A stretch of DNA of 64,000 nt from Bacteroidales bacterium M8 (GCA_001689495.1 LUJS01000015.1:49120-113119); one strand, 5' to 3'. Counted from the first letter of the stretch, positions 42,302-51,728 are shown. Program-made: numbers and translations. Notes: generated by a model not told the origin, from the sequence alone.

Positions 42302-45300
42302 ATGCTCAACAGAATCATAAAGGCCTCGCTGGCCAATCGTATGTCCGTTCTGGTCATTGCCGGAATGTTGCTGATATACGGCGTCATCGTCACCCTGCGC
42401 ACCGAGGTGGACATTTTTCCTGACCTCAACGCCCCGACGGTGGTGGTGATGACCGAGGCCGCCGGCATGGCGCCCGAGGAGATCGAGAAGTCCGTGACAT
42501 ATCCCGTCGAGACTGCCGTGAACGGTGCCGAGGGGGTGCGCCGCGTCAGGTCGTCGTCGACACCCGGCTTTTCGGTGGTGTGGGTCGAGTTTGACTGGGA
42601 TACCGACGTCTATCGCGCGCGCCAGATCGTGTCCGAGAAACTGTCGGCACTCAACGGCACGATGCCTCCCGGTGTCGGTGCCCCGACACTCGGGCCGCAG
42701 TCGTCGATACTCGGCGAGATACTCATCATCGGCTTGACGTCCGACTCCGTCACCACGCCCGCCGAGCTGCGCACTCTTGCCGACAGCCGCATATCTCCGC
42801 GTCTGCTCTCGCTGCCGGGAGTGTCGAGCGTGTCTGTCATCGGCGGCGAGGCCAAGGAGTATCAGATACTGATCTGCCCGGCCAAGATGCAGCGTTGCGG
42901 CGTGAGCCTTCAGGAGATCAGGGATGCCGTGACAAACATGAACTCCAACGCCTCGGGTGGCGTGATATACGAGCATGGCAACGAGTATCTGGTCAAGGCC
43001 GACATGGCCACCACCTCGCTCGACGAGCTGGCCAACAGCATAGTCGTCGCCGATTCGACCCGCCTTGTCAGACTCTCGGATGTCGCCGAGGTCAGGGTGG
43101 GGGGCGAGGAACCCCGTCTGGGCACTGCATCGGTCTCGGCCGACGAGGGCGTGCTGATTACCGTGACCAAGCAGCCAGGTGCCGGCACCATATCGCTGAC
43201 GGACATGATTGAGGAGAAGCTCGGCGACCTCACCGCATCCTTTCCCGCCGATGTCAGGGTCAATACCGGGATATTCCGTCAGGCCGACTTCATAGACCGC
43301 TCCATCTCCAACCTGCAGGAGTCGCTGTTTGTCGGCGCTATATTCGTCATCATCGTTCTCTTCTTCTTCCTGATGGACGTGCGCACCACCCTCATCTCGC
43401 TCGTGGCGCTACCGCTGTCCATCATCGTCACCCTCATCGTACTGCATCTTCTGGGGCTCACCATCAATACCATGAGTCTCGGCGGCATCGCCATTGCCAT
43501 CGGCTCGCTTGTCGACGACGCCATCGTCGATGTCGAGAACGTGCACAAACGCCTGCGCCGCGACCGCCCCAAGGATAGCAAGTCGCTTATCTCCACGATA
43601 TACGATGCCTCGCGCGAGGTGCGCCTACCCATCTTCAACTCCTCGCTCATCATCATGGCCTCGTTCCTGCCCCTGTTCTTCCTCAGCGGCATGGAGGGCC
43701 GTATGTTGCGCCCGCTCGGCATATCGTTCGTGGTCTCGCTGCTTGCCTCGACCGTCGTGGCCCTGACAGTGACCCCGGTGCTCTGCTCGTTCCTGCTCGG
43801 TGGGCGCAATGCCGATCGCGAGCTGTCCAAGGAGCCGTGGCTCTCGCGCCGCCTCTCGGGGTGGTATGGCCGCACGCTCGGCGCCGTGATCTCAAGGCCC
43901 AAGCCCGTCCTTGTCGGCACGGGCGTGCTGTTCATAGTCTGTCTCGGACTCTTCTTCACGCTCGGACGCAGTTTCCTCCCGCCCTTCAACGAGGGGTCGC
44001 TAACCATCAACGTCAGCACGCTTCCCGGCATCTCGCTCGACGAGAGTGACCGCGTGGGGCGCGAGGCCGAGCGAATCATACTCGAGACCCCCGAGATCTC
44101 GACGACCGCCCGCAAGACGGGCCGTGCCGAGCTCGACGAGCACTCGCTGGGCGTGAACGTCAGCGAGATCGAGGCTCCCTATACCCTCGACGGCCGCAGC
44201 CGTCAGGAGATGGTGGCCGACCTGCGCCACCGCCTCTCGCATCTGCCCGGCGCCAACATCGAGGTCGGACAGCCTATCTCGCACCGCATAGACGCCATGC
44301 TCTCGGGCACCGAGGCGCAGATTGCCATCAAGCTGTTCGGCGATGACCTCGCCACGCTCAACCGTCTCGGCAACCGCATCAAGCACACAGTTTCCGAGGT
44401 AGACGGGGTGGTCGACGTGAACATAGAGCAGCAGATGGAGCGCCCCGAGCTCTCGATACGTCCCCGCAGGGACATGCTGGCATATTACGGAATAACCATG
44501 CCCGAGTTTGCCGACTTCGTCACGGTGGCTCTCGGCGGCGAGACCGTCTCGCAGGTCTATGAGGAGGGGTTGCCCTATAACCTGACCCTGCGCATGGAGC
44601 CCTCGGCGCGCCGTACAGCGTCAGACATCGCGTCGCTCCCCATAGACTCGCGCCGCGGCAAGATTCCGCTCAGCGCCGTGGCCGAGGTGGTGTCGTCGTC
44701 GGGGCCCAACTCCATCAGCCGCGAGAACGTAAACCGCCGCATAGTCATTTCGGCCAATGTCGACGACCGCGACCTGCGAGGAGCCGTCGAGGAGATACGC
44801 GAGGCCATAGGACGCGAGGTCAGCCTGCCCGAGGGATATTACGTCACTTATGGCGGCCAGTTCGAGAGCGAGGCCTCGGCATCGCGCACGCTCGGCCTTG
44901 TCAGCCTGCTCTCGGTCGTCATAATCTTCATGCTGCTCTACGGACAGTATCGCTCGGCATCGCGCTCGCTCATAATCATGCTCAACATGCCTCTGGCGCT
45001 CATAGGCGGCGTGCTGATACTCCGCCTCACGTCGGGCGAACTGAACATTCCGGCCATTATAGGTTTTATATCTCTGATGGGTATAGCCACACGCAACGGC
45101 ATGCTGCTGATGTCGCACTACGACACCCTCAGGGTTGCGGGCACGCCATTGCGCGAGACTGTACTGCGAGGCTCGGCCGACCGTCTCAACCCGATTCTGA
45201 TGACCGCCCTGAGTTCAGCGCTCGCACTGATACCCATTGCCGTCAACGCTTCACAGCCGGGCAATGAGATTCAGTCGCCGCTTGCGGTGGTCATTCTCGG

Positions 45301-45376
45301 CGGCTTGCTGTCGTCCACGCTCCTCAACATCTTTGTCGTTCCAATTATTTATTCCCTTTCCCAACGCAAAAAATGA
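42302..45376 (+). CDS. Heavy-metal RND efflux pump (CusA/CzcA family)
   Basis: The 1024-residue pump has HME-RND features: N-terminal EVDIFPDLNAPTVVVMTEAAGMAPEEIE, FDWDTDVYRARQIVSEKL, helix-4 AIAIGSLVDDAIVDVENVH with the proton-relay Asp pair, and the late segment FISLMGIATRNGMLLMSHY. It overlaps the TolC-like gene by 4 bp. The pair of acidic helix-4 residues contrasts with the single Asp plus Asn of the first RND pump in this window. Confidence 0.93.
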   Translation: MLNRIIKASLANRMSVLVIAGMLLIYGVIVTLRTEVDIFPDLNAPTVVVMTEAAGMAPEEIEKSVTYPVETAVNGAEGVRRVRSSSTPGFSVVWVEFDWDTDVYRARQIVSEKLSALNGTMPPGVGAPTLGPQSSILGEILIIGLTSDSVTTPAELRTLADSRISPRLLSLPGVSSVSVIGGEAKEYQILICPAKMQRCGVSLQEIRDAVTNMNSNASGGVIYEHGNEYLVKADMATTSLDELANSIVVADSTRLVRLSDVAEVRVGGEEPRLGTASVSADEGVLITVTKQPGAGTISLTDMIEEKLGDLTASFPADVRVNTGIFRQADFIDRSISNLQESLFVGAIFVIIVLFFFLMDVRTTLISLVALPLSIIVTLIVLHLLGLTINTMSLGGIAIAIGSLVDDAIVDVENVHKRLRRDRPKDSKSLISTIYDASREVRLPIFNSSLIIMASFLPLFFLSGMEGRMLRPLGISFVVSLLASTVVALTVTPVLCSFLLGGRNADRELSKEPWLSRRLSGWYGRTLGAVISRPKPVLVGTGVLFIVCLGLFFTLGRSFLPPFNEGSLTINVSTLPGISLDESDRVGREAERIILETPEISTTARKTGRAELDEHSLGVNVSEIEAPYTLDGRSRQEMVADLRHRLSHLPGANIEVGQPISHRIDAMLSGTEAQIAIKLFGDDLATLNRLGNRIKHTVSEVDGVVDVNIEQQMERPELSIRPRRDMLAYYGITMPEFADFVTVALGGETVSQVYEEGLPYNLTLRMEPSARRTASDIASLPIDSRRGKIPLSAVAEVVSSSGPNSISRENVNRRIVISANVDDRDLRGAVEEIREAIGREVSLPEGYYVTYGGQFESEASASRTLGLVSLLSVVIIFMLLYGQYRSASRSLIIMLNMPLALIGGVLILRLTSGELNIPAIIGFISLMGIATRNGMLLMSHYDTLRVAGTPLRETVLRGSADRLNPILMTALSSALALIPIAVNASQPGNEIQSPLAVVILGGLLSSTLLNIFVVPIIYSLSQRKK

Positions 45377-46557
45377 GATTACAGACTCTTCTTGCTCCTC
45401 TGATCCTGACCGCGTCGATGACTGCCGGCGCCACACCTTTTGACGAAGCCCTCGACATGCTGACCGCCAACAATCTTGCCCCCAAGGCCGAGTTGATGAG
45501 GTCGCGCTCGGAGATCGAGACAATGAAGGCCGACAATCAGCTGCCCCCTCCCGAGGCCGAATTCTCGCGCGTGTGGGGTTCGAACGCCGAGGTGGGCAAC
45601 AAGTGGGCGCTGTCGGTGAGTCAGGGATTCGACTGGCCCGGCATATACTCGGCCCGCCGCGAGGCCATAGCCCGATCGGAGACCGCCGCGCAGTTCTTGC
45701 GCGAGTCCACTCTGCTCGAGGCGAGGGCACAGGCACGCCAGATGCTGCTCGATGCCATACACAACGCCCAGTTGCTCAAGCTGCAGCGGGATCTTGCAGG
45801 ATATGTAGACACAATGGTCGAGATATATCGCAAGGGTGCCGAGGATGGAACGCAGACCCGTCTCGACTACAACAAGACGGTGCTCGAGCGCATAGCCGTG
45901 CACCGCGAGCTACACTTGCTCGAGGCCCAACAGGCCGAACTCGTGGCCCAGCTCACGGCATTCAATGGCGGTCAGGACCCGACCCCGATTCTCGAGCTTG
46001 TCGGCAGCGAATATCCCCCGGCACCCGCTATCCCCTCGGCACCAACGGTCGAGACACTGCGTCAGCGAGACCCTGCCTATGCCGCCGCCATGGCCCGCAA
46101 TGAGGCGGCACGATCGCTGGTCAAGGTCGAAAGCCGCAGCCGTTTCCCCGGCTTCTCGATAGGCTATGAGCACGAGACCGAGGCCGGAGGCAACTTCGAC
46201 GGTTTCTCGATAGGCATAACCCTGCCGATGTTCTCGCGCAAGCATCAGGCCAAGGCTGTCGCTCTCGAGGCCGAGGCAGCGCTGATCGACGCCGAGATTG
46301 AGCTGACGCAGGTCAGCGCCACCATGCAGGGCGACCTGAAGCGACTCGGCTCCCTGCGCTATGTGATGGACGAGTATGAGCCTGTGATTAACGATGCCAC
46401 CAACATCCAGCTGCTGCGCAAGGCGTTCGAGGCCGGACAGATAACATATCTGACGTTCATAGAGGAGTCAAACTATTTCATCTCGGCCCACAAGGACTAC
46501 ATCGACATGATGTGGGAATACCAGACCCTGCTTGGCAATCTCGCCAAATACGAGTGA
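45373..46557 (+). CDS. TolC-family channel of the metal-efflux operon (CusC/CzcC-like)
   Basis: A 394-residue outer-membrane protein with a signal peptide (LLAPLILTASMTAGA). Two helical hairpins: AEFSRVWGSNAEVGNKWALS and YRKGAEDGTQTRLDYNKTVLE in the first half, YAAAMARNEAARSLVKVESR and RKAFEAGQITYLTFIEESNY in the second. It closes the metal-efflux operon. No strong hairpin was seen in the 73-bp gap that follows (46558-46630). Confidence 0.9.
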   Translation: MRLQTLLAPLILTASMTAGATPFDEALDMLTANNLAPKAELMRSRSEIETMKADNQLPPPEAEFSRVWGSNAEVGNKWALSVSQGFDWPGIYSARREAIARSETAAQFLRESTLLEARAQARQMLLDAIHNAQLLKLQRDLAGYVDTMVEIYRKGAEDGTQTRLDYNKTVLERIAVHRELHLLEAQQAELVAQLTAFNGGQDPTPILELVGSEYPPAPAIPSAPTVETLRQRDPAYAAAMARNEAARSLVKVESRSRFPGFSIGYEHETEAGGNFDGFSIGITLPMFSRKHQAKAVALEAEAALIDAEIELTQVSATMQGDLKRLGSLRYVMDEYEPVINDATNIQLLRKAFEAGQITYLTFIEESNYFISAHKDYIDMMWEYQTLLGNLAKYE

Positions 46558-46630
46558 CATGAATACTCCTCTCTCCGATAGGTCTGGCCGCTCTGTATGC
46601 TCAGTATATATGTAACACCAATTACAGATT

Positions 46631-47476
46631 ATGACTGACATCAACAAACACGTCGACCTGCGCCGTGTCGGGAGGTATGACTCGACTGAGTCGAGACTCG
46701 CGGCCAACATCGAGGCCATGAGCGGATATGTCTCGAGCCCGCGGGCACGCGAGTTCTACCGCCACATGCGCAGGCACGAGGCCAATCCCTTCAATGCCCT
46801 GTTTTTCGACCGCGAGGCGATAACCGAGGCCGAGATTGGGCGCAGGGTGGCGCGCACGGCGGCGTTCTTCGACCTGCCCGTGCCCGAGATGACGAGGCGC
46901 AGCGAGATTCTGGCAGAGATTGTCTTCGCCCCCGACCGAACCGCCCCCGCTGACATTCGATATGACCTCGATGCCCTCGAGCGCATCGGCATCAACAATC
47001 CCGACGCTTTCGAGACCCTCCTGACCCACGAGCTGTCGCACCAGTTTCTTGCCGGACGCAGATACGGGTCCGGCCATGACCAAGACTGGTGTAAGGAGCT
47101 GGGGTGCGACTTTCTGGCCGGAGCGCGCTGTTTTGCCGACGGCATGGCCTCGGGCAAATACAGATATGCCGTTAGCCGTATGCATGCCACCGACACCCAT
47201 CCCGACGGACGAATAAGATTCCTCGCCGTCAAGGCCGGATTCGACTACTGCACGCGACTCGCCGACCGAGGGCAAAGGCTGACGGCGGAGAACTGCATGT
47301 CGGGTTTCGCCCACTTCATCCTGTCGCATTCCGACCTCATCGACAACGCATACCGAGAGTTCCTTGAGACCCCGTCCCGTCCGCCGGTCAGGCCGAAGCC
47401 TGTCGAGGAATATTCCGATACGAATCTCATAAAACAATTCATCCTTAAATCAAAACCTGAAAATGGAACAGACTGA
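46631..47476 (+). CDS. HELSH-motif metallopeptidase-like protein of unknown family
   Basis: A 281-residue protein without signal peptide. A zinc-type motif THELSHQF (H133, E134, H137) is followed about 18 residues later by CKELGCDFLAGAR, whose acidic residues could give the third ligand. The C-terminal region is helical (SGFAHFILSHSDLIDNAYREFL). It overlaps the next gene by 14 bp. With the following three genes it forms a group I do not recognise as a named system. Peptidase activity is inferred from the motif only. Confidence 0.7.
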   Translation: MTDINKHVDLRRVGRYDSTESRLAANIEAMSGYVSSPRAREFYRHMRRHEANPFNALFFDREAITEAEIGRRVARTAAFFDLPVPEMTRRSEILAEIVFAPDRTAPADIRYDLDALERIGINNPDAFETLLTHELSHQFLAGRRYGSGHDQDWCKELGCDFLAGARCFADGMASGKYRYAVSRMHATDTHPDGRIRFLAVKAGFDYCTRLADRGQRLTAENCMSGFAHFILSHSDLIDNAYREFLETPSRPPVRPKPVEEYSDTNLIKQFILKSKPENGTD

Positions 47477-48743
47477 AACCACGGACATATATGGCACCCG
47501 GATTATCGAGGAGCTTAACTTCGACTGGCCTGTAAAGGATACTGAAAATACCTTTGTATTATGCAAGATAACAGACGATGTTCTCTATGCCATCGGTCGT
47601 GTAAACTATTATCTTGACAGAGATCGCCTGCTATCCGAGGAAGACGAAACCCATAACGTCCGGCCCATTGATGTTGAGTTTCTGAAAAACGAGAAAAGAG
47701 ATTTCAATATATTCAGCCCGGTCGAGGATCCCGGCACCGGAAGGACGCTCTTTGTCGTGTCCCAAGCCGATCCCGAAGATTTTGAGTACGCCCTGCCTCA
47801 TGTCGTGTTCGAGGCATCGCGCCTGCGACGGAAATTGATCGAGGAGGCAATCGTGCGTGCAGCCATTGGCGACCCTGAAAGATTCATCAAGGCTGTGGCC
47901 GAGCATTACTTTGACTCAGGATGCATACAATATAGTAGAGCACCCAAGTGTTACTCGGAACCTGAGCCTTGCGGCCTTTCCGATTCGGATGAGTCCGCTC
48001 CGAAGAGAATTGAAAGATTCCAATACGAGAGACCAAGAATCTATTCCGAGCGCGACAAGAAAAATGCTTTCAACCGTCTGCCCCAAAGACTGTCGGCGCT
48101 GTTCGAGAAGCAGAATCCCGAGGATGCCGAGATTGTCCGCGAGACGTTCCGCAACATGACGGCCTCGGAGATGCGCGCCATTCTCTTCCGGCTTGCGAGA
48201 AAGAAGAAAGATCTGTTGCGCGACATGGCCGACACGGCCTTGAGCGCCGCCTCGCAGTACGAGCTGCACGTCAGGCCGTGGTCGCAGAAGTGTCGCGGTG
48301 ACTTCAAGGACCGTTTCAGGTATTGCCTCTATATCAGGGATTCCCGTGGCCGCGAGAAACCGGTGGTGTTCAAGAACAACCCGTCATATTGCATATACAT
48401 GATGTATGTCATCGACCGCGCCAGACGAGGCGAGGACGCCACCGAGCTGGCCCCGACCAAACGCCACGAGGAGTTCTGCCGGCTCTACGGCACGCTGATG
48501 TGCGAGGACAGCGAGACAATAGAATCCCTGTTCAAGACCATGACCTATCGCAACACCGCCGAGAAGGGCAAGGTGCGCAAGGGCCGCTTTGACGATTACA
48601 TCAAGGATATTCACGAGACCATGGAGAGTCTGGTGGGCGAGTTCAACAGCATTCCGCTCAAGGTGGGCCACGGCAGGTTTCTCGAAATACAGCCCGAAAG
48701 AATATTTATTGACCAGAAACTGGCAGAATTCGATTTTTCATAA
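47463..48743 (+). CDS. Uncharacterised 426-aa protein
   Basis: No recognised domain. The N-terminal ~110 residues are beta-rich (ENTFVLCKITDDVLYAIGRV, RTLFVVSQADPEDFEYALPH). A charged middle linker (~165-200) is rich in Pro/Ser/Glu/Arg. The C-terminal half has YELHVRPW, FRYCLYIRDSRGREKPVVF and CIYMMYVIDRARRG, resembling a beta-helix layout, and then a helical end. It overlaps the metallopeptidase-like gene and is followed after 138 bp by a sigma-like gene. Codon use is like the neighbours, so recent transfer is not suggested. Possibly a partner of the HELSH protein. Confidence 0.65.
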   Translation: MEQTETTDIYGTRIIEELNFDWPVKDTENTFVLCKITDDVLYAIGRVNYYLDRDRLLSEEDETHNVRPIDVEFLKNEKRDFNIFSPVEDPGTGRTLFVVSQADPEDFEYALPHVVFEASRLRRKLIEEAIVRAAIGDPERFIKAVAEHYFDSGCIQYSRAPKCYSEPEPCGLSDSDESAPKRIERFQYERPRIYSERDKKNAFNRLPQRLSALFEKQNPEDAEIVRETFRNMTASEMRAILFRLARKKKDLLRDMADTALSAASQYELHVRPWSQKCRGDFKDRFRYCLYIRDSRGREKPVVFKNNPSYCIYMMYVIDRARRGEDATELAPTKRHEEFCRLYGTLMCEDSETIESLFKTMTYRNTAEKGKVRKGRFDDYIKDIHETMESLVGEFNSIPLKVGHGRFLEIQPERIFIDQKLAEFDFS

Positions 48744-48816
48744 GTCTGTCTTTCAGGTAGTTGGCTGAATCCGCTGTCGGCAAGCCGTTAGCAAGAAATA
48801 AAATCGGCGTAACCGC

Positions 48817-48835
48817 TAATTTTGTGATGTCACAA
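48817..48835 (+). promoter_or_regulatory. Promoter with overlapping palindrome upstream of the sigma-like gene
   Basis: A TAATTTTG -7 box (48817-48824) overlaps the palindrome TTGTGA-TG-TCACAA (48822-48835). A repressor bound there would cover the -7 box and start site. A wider CGGCGT / ACGCCG pair followed by a T-run (to about 48859) could also form an attenuator hairpin. Confidence 0.6.
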
Positions 48836-48881
48836 TTTGGCAGTCACGCCGTTTTTATTTTTCATTCAACACGGACAGTTT

Positions 48882-49829
48882 ATGAGAAGCAGAATCACAG
48901 CACGCAGGGACGAGGCCACGGCCACCGGTCTCGATACGGTCAACGCAATAATGACCGACGAGTCTTATGCCGAGTATTTTTTCTTTGACGAGATGTCGGG
49001 TAAGATGTCCGCGCTCGCGGCAGGCTATAACGCCTCGTTCGGGCTTGAGCTGACCCCGGCCGATGTCAGCTCGGTCACATATCTGGCCTGCTGGGATGAT
49101 GACTGGGCAAGACTCAGGGCATACAAGGGTGGCACGACCATACACTCGTGGGTGTCCAAGATAGCCTCGCAGGCTGTCTACAGGTTTCTCGTCGACGAGA
49201 GATATATAGACGGCGGGGCCAAGACCAAGACCTCGGACTACAGGCTGACCCTGCGCGGAATCGAAAACGACCTCCTCAGGCACGAGATAGTGTCGATGGT
49301 ACACATCCCCGAAATGCGCAGGGCCCTCGAGATGTATTATGTCGACAAGGTCGGCGAGGCCGAGATGGCGGCGGCGTTCGGCGACGCTGACAAGGCCGCA
49401 TTCTGGCTCGACAGAGGCGAGAAGACCCTGATAGATGTGCTTCTGAATACCGAGAATCCGTATGCCGAGACGGCCCTCTCGCTGCGTCGCCCGGGCAATC
49501 CCGAGATAAGATGGCAGCCGTGGCACGACCGCTTGGACGACGATGATATATGCGACACCCACCGCGAGCTCAGGGACCGTCTGTCGGCCGAGTGGGGCGG
49601 CGACTGGGATGACAACGTGATCTGCTTGGTCAACTCTCTGGCCGGGTCGCTCGGCTGGGACGAGCGCGACCTCGATGTGTGGAGGGAGCGTTTCTTCAAC
49701 CGCACCCCCTCGGTCGAGCTTGCCGTGAAGCACCATGTGCGCCCGACGTGGATAGACAACAGGTATTCGACACTAAGAAAACAGTTCAACATAGCCATCC
49801 GCACATGGTGGCGCGACAGTGAGATATGA
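48882..49829 (+). CDS. Sigma-70-like (ECF-type) protein
   Basis: A 315-residue protein whose residues ~68-105 read like sigma region 2: WDDDWARLRAYKGGTTIHSW then VSKIASQAVYRFLVDE, as in ECF factors (r.ykG....W...IA...). The end (~265-310; SVELAVKHHVRPTWIDNRYSTL) looks like a region 4 helix-turn-helix. The middle, with DKVGEAEMAAAFGDADKAAFWLD, is atypical and longer than in normal ECF sigmas. The start at 48882 follows a promoter/operator. The stop overlaps the YbjN-like gene by 4 bp. It might be a divergent transcription factor; DNA binding is inferred. Confidence 0.65.
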   Translation: MRSRITARRDEATATGLDTVNAIMTDESYAEYFFFDEMSGKMSALAAGYNASFGLELTPADVSSVTYLACWDDDWARLRAYKGGTTIHSWVSKIASQAVYRFLVDERYIDGGAKTKTSDYRLTLRGIENDLLRHEIVSMVHIPEMRRALEMYYVDKVGEAEMAAAFGDADKAAFWLDRGEKTLIDVLLNTENPYAETALSLRRPGNPEIRWQPWHDRLDDDDICDTHRELRDRLSAEWGGDWDDNVICLVNSLAGSLGWDERDLDVWRERFFNRTPSVELAVKHHVRPTWIDNRYSTLRKQFNIAIRTWWRDSEI

Positions 49830-50230
49830 CAACAAGAGATATTCTGACCGGGATATTGGCCAGATGGGGCTTTCCGGTGCGCTATGCGAGCAAGTCGCTG
49901 ATGGTGATAAGGTTTCAGATGAACTTCATATACCTCTACCTGCCCGACGGAGACGACCCCACGGTCTCCGTCCGATATGTCACCGGCTACCGCTATCCCC
50001 TCGGACCCGGCGAACACGACGTGGCCGGCATATGCAACAGACTCAACCGAAATCTGTCCAACGTCAAGCTCTATACAGATGGCGACGGCTATCTCACGGC
50101 CTCGTCAGACATCATCCTCACCGACACCGGCGATGCCGAGGCACTTCTGTCGCGCGGTCTCGAGTCTGTCACCGAGGCCGTCGGCATCTTCGACCGTATA
50201 CATTCCGTCGAAATGGAACATCTCGTCTGA
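49826..50230 (+). CDS. YbjN-domain protein
   Basis: A 134-residue protein with the alpha-beta layout of YbjN/T3SS-chaperone-like proteins: ILTGILARWGFPVRY, FIYLYLPDGDDPTVSVRYVTGYRYPL, then a helical end (AEALLSRGLESVTEAVGIFD). YbjN proteins are small soluble factors, often chaperone-like or stress-related. ATGA overlap with the sigma-like gene indicates translational coupling, so it may modulate that protein, possibly in an anti-sigma-like way (inference). Confidence 0.68.
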   Translation: MTTRDILTGILARWGFPVRYASKSLMVIRFQMNFIYLYLPDGDDPTVSVRYVTGYRYPLGPGEHDVAGICNRLNRNLSNVKLYTDGDGYLTASSDIILTDTGDAEALLSRGLESVTEAVGIFDRIHSVEMEHLV

Positions 50231-50242
50231 AAAAACGGTTGA

Positions 50243-50278
50243 TTTGTTTTCGCGATAGAAAAAATGTTCATATATTTG
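50243..50278 (+). promoter_or_regulatory. Promoter of the DUF445 gene
   Basis: TATATTTG at 50271-50278 is a perfect TAnnTTTG -7 box. A TTTG at 50243-50246 is 24 bp upstream, slightly far for -33. The leader to 50326 contains GACAG-T-CTGTC, a short palindrome. Confidence 0.6.
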
Positions 50279-50325
50279 TGTCATTATATGACAGTCTGTC
50301 AACGCGACAAACACGCAAACACACT

Positions 50326-51249
50326 ATGATTGAATTTACCTACATTGCCCGTCCGCTTATCGGTGCCGTGATCGGCTACATCACCAACGACATCGCCATA
50401 AGGATGCTCTTCAGACCTCGCAAGGCCAAATATATCTTCGGCATGAAAGTGCCCTTCACTCCGGGACTCATTCCGAAGGAAAAATCGCGCATAGCCCTCT
50501 CGATCGGCGAGGCTATCAGCAAGAACCTGATGAACAGGGAGATTATAGAGAAGACCCTCCTGTCAGACGACATGCTGTCCAAGATCGGTGGCGCCTTCGA
50601 CGGCTTTGTCAATACTCAGCGCCGTAATACGGCGACGCTGAGGGCCTTTCTGCTGCAATATGTTTCGCCTGACGACCTCGCCTATGTCTGCGACAATGTC
50701 TCGGGCGACCTGTCGAGGCAGATACACACCGCCCTGTCGTCGGCACAGCTCGGGTCAAAGATCTCGTCAATCGTGGTCGAGCACGTCATGGAGAAGGTCA
50801 CCTCCGGCCTCAAGGGCACGCTGCTCGGCATGATCGGTGCAGATCATGTGCTGTCGCTGCTGTCGGGTCCGGTCGAGTCACTGCTGGCCAAGAACATCAA
50901 CGAGATGCTCGCCAACCACTCGGAGGAGATGGTGGGCACTATGATACACGACCAGATCGTACAGTTCATCGACACGCCGATGTACAGGCTCTTCGAGGGG
51001 CGCGACGAGCAGGTGGCCAAGGCCCGCGAGGCCATCCTGTCGCTCTATTCCACCATCGTCACCGAGCAGTTGCCCAAGATACTCGAGGCCGTGAACATCA
51101 GCAAGATAGTCGAGTCGAGAATCAACGAGATGGATGTCGAGGAGTCCGAGAAACTGATACTCGAGGTGATGCGCAAGGAGCTCAACGCCATTGTCTGGCT
51201 GGGTGCCCTGCTCGGTTTCCTGATGGGATGTGTCAACCTGTTGTTCTGA
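50326..51249 (+). CDS. DUF445 family membrane protein
   Basis: The start at 50326 (MIEFTYIARPLIGAVIGYITNDIAIRMLFRP) gives the family's conserved N-terminal segment; the frame is open back to 49819 but that overlaps two genes. DUF445 markers are GYITNDIAIRMLFRPR and the VPFTPGLIPKEKSRIA stretch near residues 42-57. Membrane helices lie at both ends (NAIVWLGALLGFLMGCVNLLF is the C-terminal one), with a long helical middle. 307 residues. Function is unknown in the family (sometimes linked to the envelope). The phosphatase gene begins 5 bp later. Confidence 0.88.
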   Translation: MIEFTYIARPLIGAVIGYITNDIAIRMLFRPRKAKYIFGMKVPFTPGLIPKEKSRIALSIGEAISKNLMNREIIEKTLLSDDMLSKIGGAFDGFVNTQRRNTATLRAFLLQYVSPDDLAYVCDNVSGDLSRQIHTALSSAQLGSKISSIVVEHVMEKVTSGLKGTLLGMIGADHVLSLLSGPVESLLAKNINEMLANHSEEMVGTMIHDQIVQFIDTPMYRLFEGRDEQVAKAREAILSLYSTIVTEQLPKILEAVNISKIVESRINEMDVEESEKLILEVMRKELNAIVWLGALLGFLMGCVNLLF

Positions 51250-51254
51250 CGGCC

Positions 51255-51722
51255 ATGAGGATTGTTTTCGTCTGCACGGGCAATGCGAGCCGCTCGGCGG
51301 TTGCCGAGGTCATCTTGCGCGACAAGCTCGCCGTGGCGGGCATCTGCGGCCACGAGGTGACATCGTGCGGCACCAAAGTTCCCGAGGGTCTTGACCGCGA
51401 GGAGGTGATGTGCCAAATCGCCGCCGAGCATGGTTATGAGCTGGGCGGAAAGGCTGTGCCGATGTCTGCCGCCATGCTCGACACGGCCGACCTTGTCGTC
51501 GTCATGACCGAACATCACCGCGATGAGGTGACCCGCGTGATGAGATATGAGAACTGGGACCGCATCGTGCTGTTCAACGACTATTGCTTCGGCAACCGCA
51601 CCGATCTGCGCGACCCGCACTATCAGACGGAGTATGTCTATCGTACATGTTTCGACACGATAGAGCGCGGATGCGACGAGATTGTGAAAAAACTCAAGCC
51701 AAACAACACCATCAATACCTGA
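51255..51722 (+). CDS. Low-molecular-weight protein tyrosine phosphatase
   Basis: The start at 51255 gives MRIVFVCTGNASRSAVAE, the LMW-PTP loop C(x)5RS with nucleophile C7 and R13. The general-acid Asp is in LRDPHY near residue 118. The protein (155 aa) is of standard size. It follows the DUF445 gene by 5 bp and is followed after 6 bp by the unknown 284-aa gene, so co-transcription is likely. Such enzymes dephosphorylate tyrosine on regulators or polysaccharide kinases; an arsenate-reductase relative is less likely because the resolving Cys pair is absent. Confidence 0.88.
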   Translation: MRIVFVCTGNASRSAVAEVILRDKLAVAGICGHEVTSCGTKVPEGLDREEVMCQIAAEHGYELGGKAVPMSAAMLDTADLVVVMTEHHRDEVTRVMRYENWDRIVLFNDYCFGNRTDLRDPHYQTEYVYRTCFDTIERGCDEIVKKLKPNNTINT

Positions 51723-51728
51723 AAAGAT

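Noticed and set aside
49819..50325. Extension of the DUF445 gene over the YbjN-like gene
   Set aside because: The extended part is Arg/His-rich shadow sequence; conserved DUF445 residues begin at 50326, after a good promoter.
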